In this document: piece by piece, positions 60,483-64,000 of the stretch | Layout: each line of letters begins with the position of its first letter | Numbering within the stretch: the first letter of the stretch is position 1 | DNA from: Spirochaetes bacterium GWB1_60_80 | GTDB lineage: Bacteria > Spirochaetota > Spirochaetia > Treponematales > UBA12059 | Direction: 5' to 3' | Length of the DNA: 64,000 bases | NCBI GenBank assembly: GCA_001829185.1 | Contig: MIAR01000004.1 | Coordinates: forward strand, 62,001-126,000 | The notes under the pieces: model-generated | What the model was told of the DNA's origin: nothing | The model's input: the letters and a program-made list of their open reading frames with translations, nothing else | Databases searched by the model: none | Position numbers and translations under genes: made by a program

Positions 60483-60878
60483 TCAGCGTTTCAGGTTGTT
60501 GCGGATGAACTCGATGGTGGTGGCCGTGGTGGTGCCGGGGGTAAAAATCTCGGCAATGCCGGCGGCCTTGAGGCCGGCGATATCCTCGTCCGGGATGACG
60601 CCGCCACCGATGACCAGCACGTCGTCCAGCTTCTGCTCGTGCATCAATTCCATGACGCGCGGGAACAGGTGATTATGGGCGCCGGACAGGATGCTCATGG
60701 CGACGACATCGACGTCTTCCTGCAGGGCGGCGCTGACGATCTGCTCCGGGGTCTGGCGCAGTCCGGTATAGATGACTTCCATGCCGGCGTCGCGGAGGGC
60801 GCGGGCGATAACTTTGGCGCCGCGGTCATGGCCATCGAGGCCGGGCTTGGCGACCAATACTCGTATCTTCTGTTCCAT
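60483..60878 (-). CDS. mcmA2: Methylmalonyl-CoA mutase, cobalamin-binding subunit
   Basis: A 131-residue separate B12-binding domain. [20 protein letters not shown] holds the DxHxxG base-off His; [17 protein letters not shown] and [19 protein letters not shown] are the other cobalamin-contact loops. Together with the 555-residue subunit upstream it forms a split mutase of the kind common in archaea and some bacteria. The ATG at 60878 follows GGGAGAAGAACG; the open frame upstream overlaps the large subunit. Confidence 0.95.
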   Translation of the reverse strand: MEQKIRVLVAKPGLDGHDRGAKVIARALRDAGMEVIYTGLRQTPEQIVSAALQEDVDVVAMSILSGAHNHLFPRVMELMHEQKLDDVLVIGGGVIPDEDIAGLKAAGIAEIFTPGTTTATTIEFIRNNLKR

Positions 60879-60891
60879 CGTTCTTCTCCCG

Positions 60892-62559
<1,668 letters not shown>

Positions 62560-62727
62560 GCTTGCTCCCTGCATTGAATTGGATAAACCCGCTGGCTGTC
62601 AGCCCTTTCTGATGGCCCCCGGCCCGCAGTCTGCCGCCGCCGGCCCGGGGGCGGCGACGGTGGGCTCAGCGCGGTGGCCAGCCCGCAACTGCCCGGAAGT
62701 AGCCCGGAACAGCGCGGGTCGCCTCGC

Positions 62728-63267
62728 TCAGGTGGCTACCTTGGCCGCGGCCGCCAGCTCGAAGCCCTGGCGCAGCGCCTGTAGATTCAAGTCTTCGGTG
62801 CCCTGCGGAACCCGGTTGCGCACTGCCAGCTCCAGGGTCGCCGGCTTAACGATGCCGGACAGGCCGGCCAGGACGCCGAGGGCGACGATATTGGCCACCA
62901 CCTTCTTGCCGATGACCGTGGCGGCGGTATCCAGGATGGGCACCCGGACGGTGCGGGCCGCGATGTCGGCAGTAGCCTCGACCGAGGAATCCAGGATGAT
63001 GAGGCCCTTGCCCATCAGCTTGCCGTAGGTCCGGTAAGCCTCGGCCGTCAAGGCCAGCAGGTAATCCGGATCGGTGGCCTTGGGATAGTCGATATCGGAC
63101 TCGGAGATGACCACTTCGGCCTTGCTGGCGCCGCCGCGGGCCTCGGGGCCGTAGCTCTGGGTCTGGACAGCGTTCTTGCCGTCAAGGATGGCGGCTTCCG
63201 CCAACACGATGCCGGCCAGCAGCAAGCCCTGGCCGCCGGAACCGCTTAGTCTGAATTCTGTGCGCAT
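62728..63267 (-). CDS. korC: 2-oxoacid:ferredoxin oxidoreductase, gamma subunit
   Basis: A 179-residue gamma-type subunit (KorC/PorC-like). It starts MRTEFRLSGSGGQGLLLAGI, with QSYGPEARGGASKAEVVIS and DYPKATDPDYLLAL, all typical. The ATG at 63267 follows GGGAGGAAC and overlaps the beta subunit by 22 nt; the longer frame upstream is an artefact of that overlap. With the beta subunit it would oxidise a 2-oxoacid (2-oxoglutarate is likely given the mutase genes) to acyl-CoA and reduce ferredoxin. Confidence 0.93.
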   Translation of the reverse strand: MRTEFRLSGSGGQGLLLAGIVLAEAAILDGKNAVQTQSYGPEARGGASKAEVVISESDIDYPKATDPDYLLALTAEAYRTYGKLMGKGLIILDSSVEATADIAARTVRVPILDTAATVIGKKVVANIVALGVLAGLSGIVKPATLELAVRNRVPQGTEDLNLQALRQGFELAAAAKVAT

Positions 63268-64000
63268 TCGCGTGTTCCTCCCTTGAAGCTGTCGAATTTG
63301 CGTTGCACCTGGGCGACCAACTGGTCGTAGGCGGCGGTAAATTCCTGGTCGGGCTTGTTGTAGAGCTCGCCCACCAGGAACTTGCCGGCCAACTTGTCCG
63401 GGGTCATGACCGCGGCAGCCTTGACGTTGACGGCGCTGTCCTTGAACCAGTTGAGCATATCCACCACGGTGCCGAACTTGTTGCGCCGGCCAAGGTAGGT
63501 TGGGCACTGGGTAACGGCTTCGACCACCGAGAAGCCCTTGTTCTGGAGCGCCTGAAAGATCAGGTCTTCCAGCAGCTTGGCGTGGTAGGCGGTGCCGCGG
63601 CCGACGTACGTGGCGCCAGCCGCGATGGCCAGATTGGCCAGATCGAAGCTGCGCTCGGTATTGCCGTAGGGCGCGGTGGTGCCGATCATGCCCTTGGGCG
63701 TCATCGGCGAGAACTGGCCGGAGGTCATGCCGTAGATATTGTTGTTCATGACGATAGTGGTGATATCGATATTACGGCGGGCGGCGTGAATAAAGTGGTT
63801 GCCGCCGATGGCCGTACAGTCGCCGTCGCCGGTCATGACGATGACCTTGAGCTCGGGTCGCGACAGCTTGACGCCGGTGGCGAAGGCCAAGGCGCGGCCG
63901 TGGGTGGTGTGCAGGGTGTCAAAATCCAGGTAGCCCGGGGCGCGGCTGGAGCAGCCGATGCCGGACACCACTACCACCTTGTTCTTGTCGAGGTTCAGCC
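63246..64000 (-). CDS. korB: 2-oxoacid:ferredoxin oxidoreductase, beta subunit (partial)
   Basis: C-terminal ~244 codons plus a few more that run off the right edge. LDKNKVVVVSGIGCSSRAPG at the edge continues an open frame into the next window, so the apparent GTG start inside is not the true start. The TPP-binding motif is MTGDGDCTAIGG with NNNIYGMTSGQ; TTAPYGNTERSFDLA follows and TQCPTYLGRRN is near residue 165 of the visible part. The family N-terminus with the CxxC cluster residues (WCPGCG) lies outside. The alpha subunit is presumably upstream. Confidence 0.94.
   Translation of the reverse strand, partial: LNLDKNKVVVVSGIGCSSRAPGYLDFDTLHTTHGRALAFATGVKLSRPELKVIVMTGDGDCTAIGGNHFIHAARRNIDITTIVMNNNIYGMTSGQFSPMTPKGMIGTTAPYGNTERSFDLANLAIAAGATYVGRGTAYHAKLLEDLIFQALQNKGFSVVEAVTQCPTYLGRRNKFGTVVDMLNWFKDSAVNVKAAAVMTPDKLAGKFLVGELYNKPDQEFTAAYDQLVAQVQRKFDSFKGGTRECAQNSD

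Overview
The window looks like chromosomal DNA of an anaerobic, fermentative, Gram-negative-type bacterium, most probably a member of the Spirochaetota. This is an inference. It rests on the block rpsB-tsf-frr-uppS-cdsA-rseP (no pyrH), the block rpsF-ssb-rpsR-DUF2232-rplI-dnaB, the ~358-residue GAPDH, the many TPR/NHL/HEAT secreted proteins and loose-lipobox lipoproteins, and the oxygen-independent metabolism. No phage, plasmid, CRISPR array, rRNA or full-length insertion sequence was seen. The left part reads visibly more AT-rich than the right end.

Layout. 1-2.3 kb: glycolytic gap and pgk (pgk runs off the left edge and is intact as far as it goes). 2.3-2.6 kb: an intergenic region that appears to encode a small structured RNA with a C-rich apical loop. 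2.6-9.1 kb: NHL/VWA-like and TPR proteins, surE, a GHMP kinase, a lipoprotein, a HEAT protein and an unlisted 52-codon proline-rich gene. 9.1-14.8 kb: a TetR-controlled catabolic unit (class II aldolase, class III aminotransferase, FGGY kinase, MFS carrier) with two palindromic operators. 15-16.9 kb: a 131-bp MITE-like repeat, a DUF697/SHOCT protein, tRNA-Arg(CCG) and maf. 17-22.9 kb: translation and envelope block. 22.9-27.4 kb: comFB-like gene and the rpsF-dnaB operon. 27.5-33.4 kb: hisS, trmB, an HrpA-like helicase. 33.4-37.4 kb: TPP riboswitch and thiBPQ. 37.4-45.2 kb: Memo/AMMECR1 pair, cmk-like, yicC, murC, a GH57-like protein, and the second repeat copy. 45.3-51.4 kb: a strange Rnf-like operon. 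51.4-55.1 kb: pseudouridine synthase, hflKC, third repeat copy, thioesterase. 55.2-64 kb: a Na+-pumping methylmalonyl-CoA decarboxylase, epimerase, MeaB, split methylmalonyl-CoA mutase, and 2-oxoacid:ferredoxin oxidoreductase subunits. The last block would convert succinyl-CoA to propionyl-CoA while exporting Na+.

The strongest novelty candidate is the Rnf-like operon. RnfC, D, G, E and A are recognisable by length, order and conserved blocks. By eye, however, the RnfA/RnfE intramembrane cysteines, the RnfD/RnfG flavinylation threonines and the RnfC NADH/FMN glycine-rich loop are all replaced, and no RnfB is present. Only the two 4Fe-4S motifs of RnfC remain. The operon carries an additional multi-pass membrane protein instead. 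Other notable signals are three 131-bp elements flanked by TA, two of them sitting exactly on stop codons; a recurrent promoter layout that puts the -10 box 6-7 nt before the ATG (leaderless mRNAs); and the candidate anti-Shine-Dalgarno small RNA.

All calls were made by reading the sequence and translations; no alignment or database search was run.
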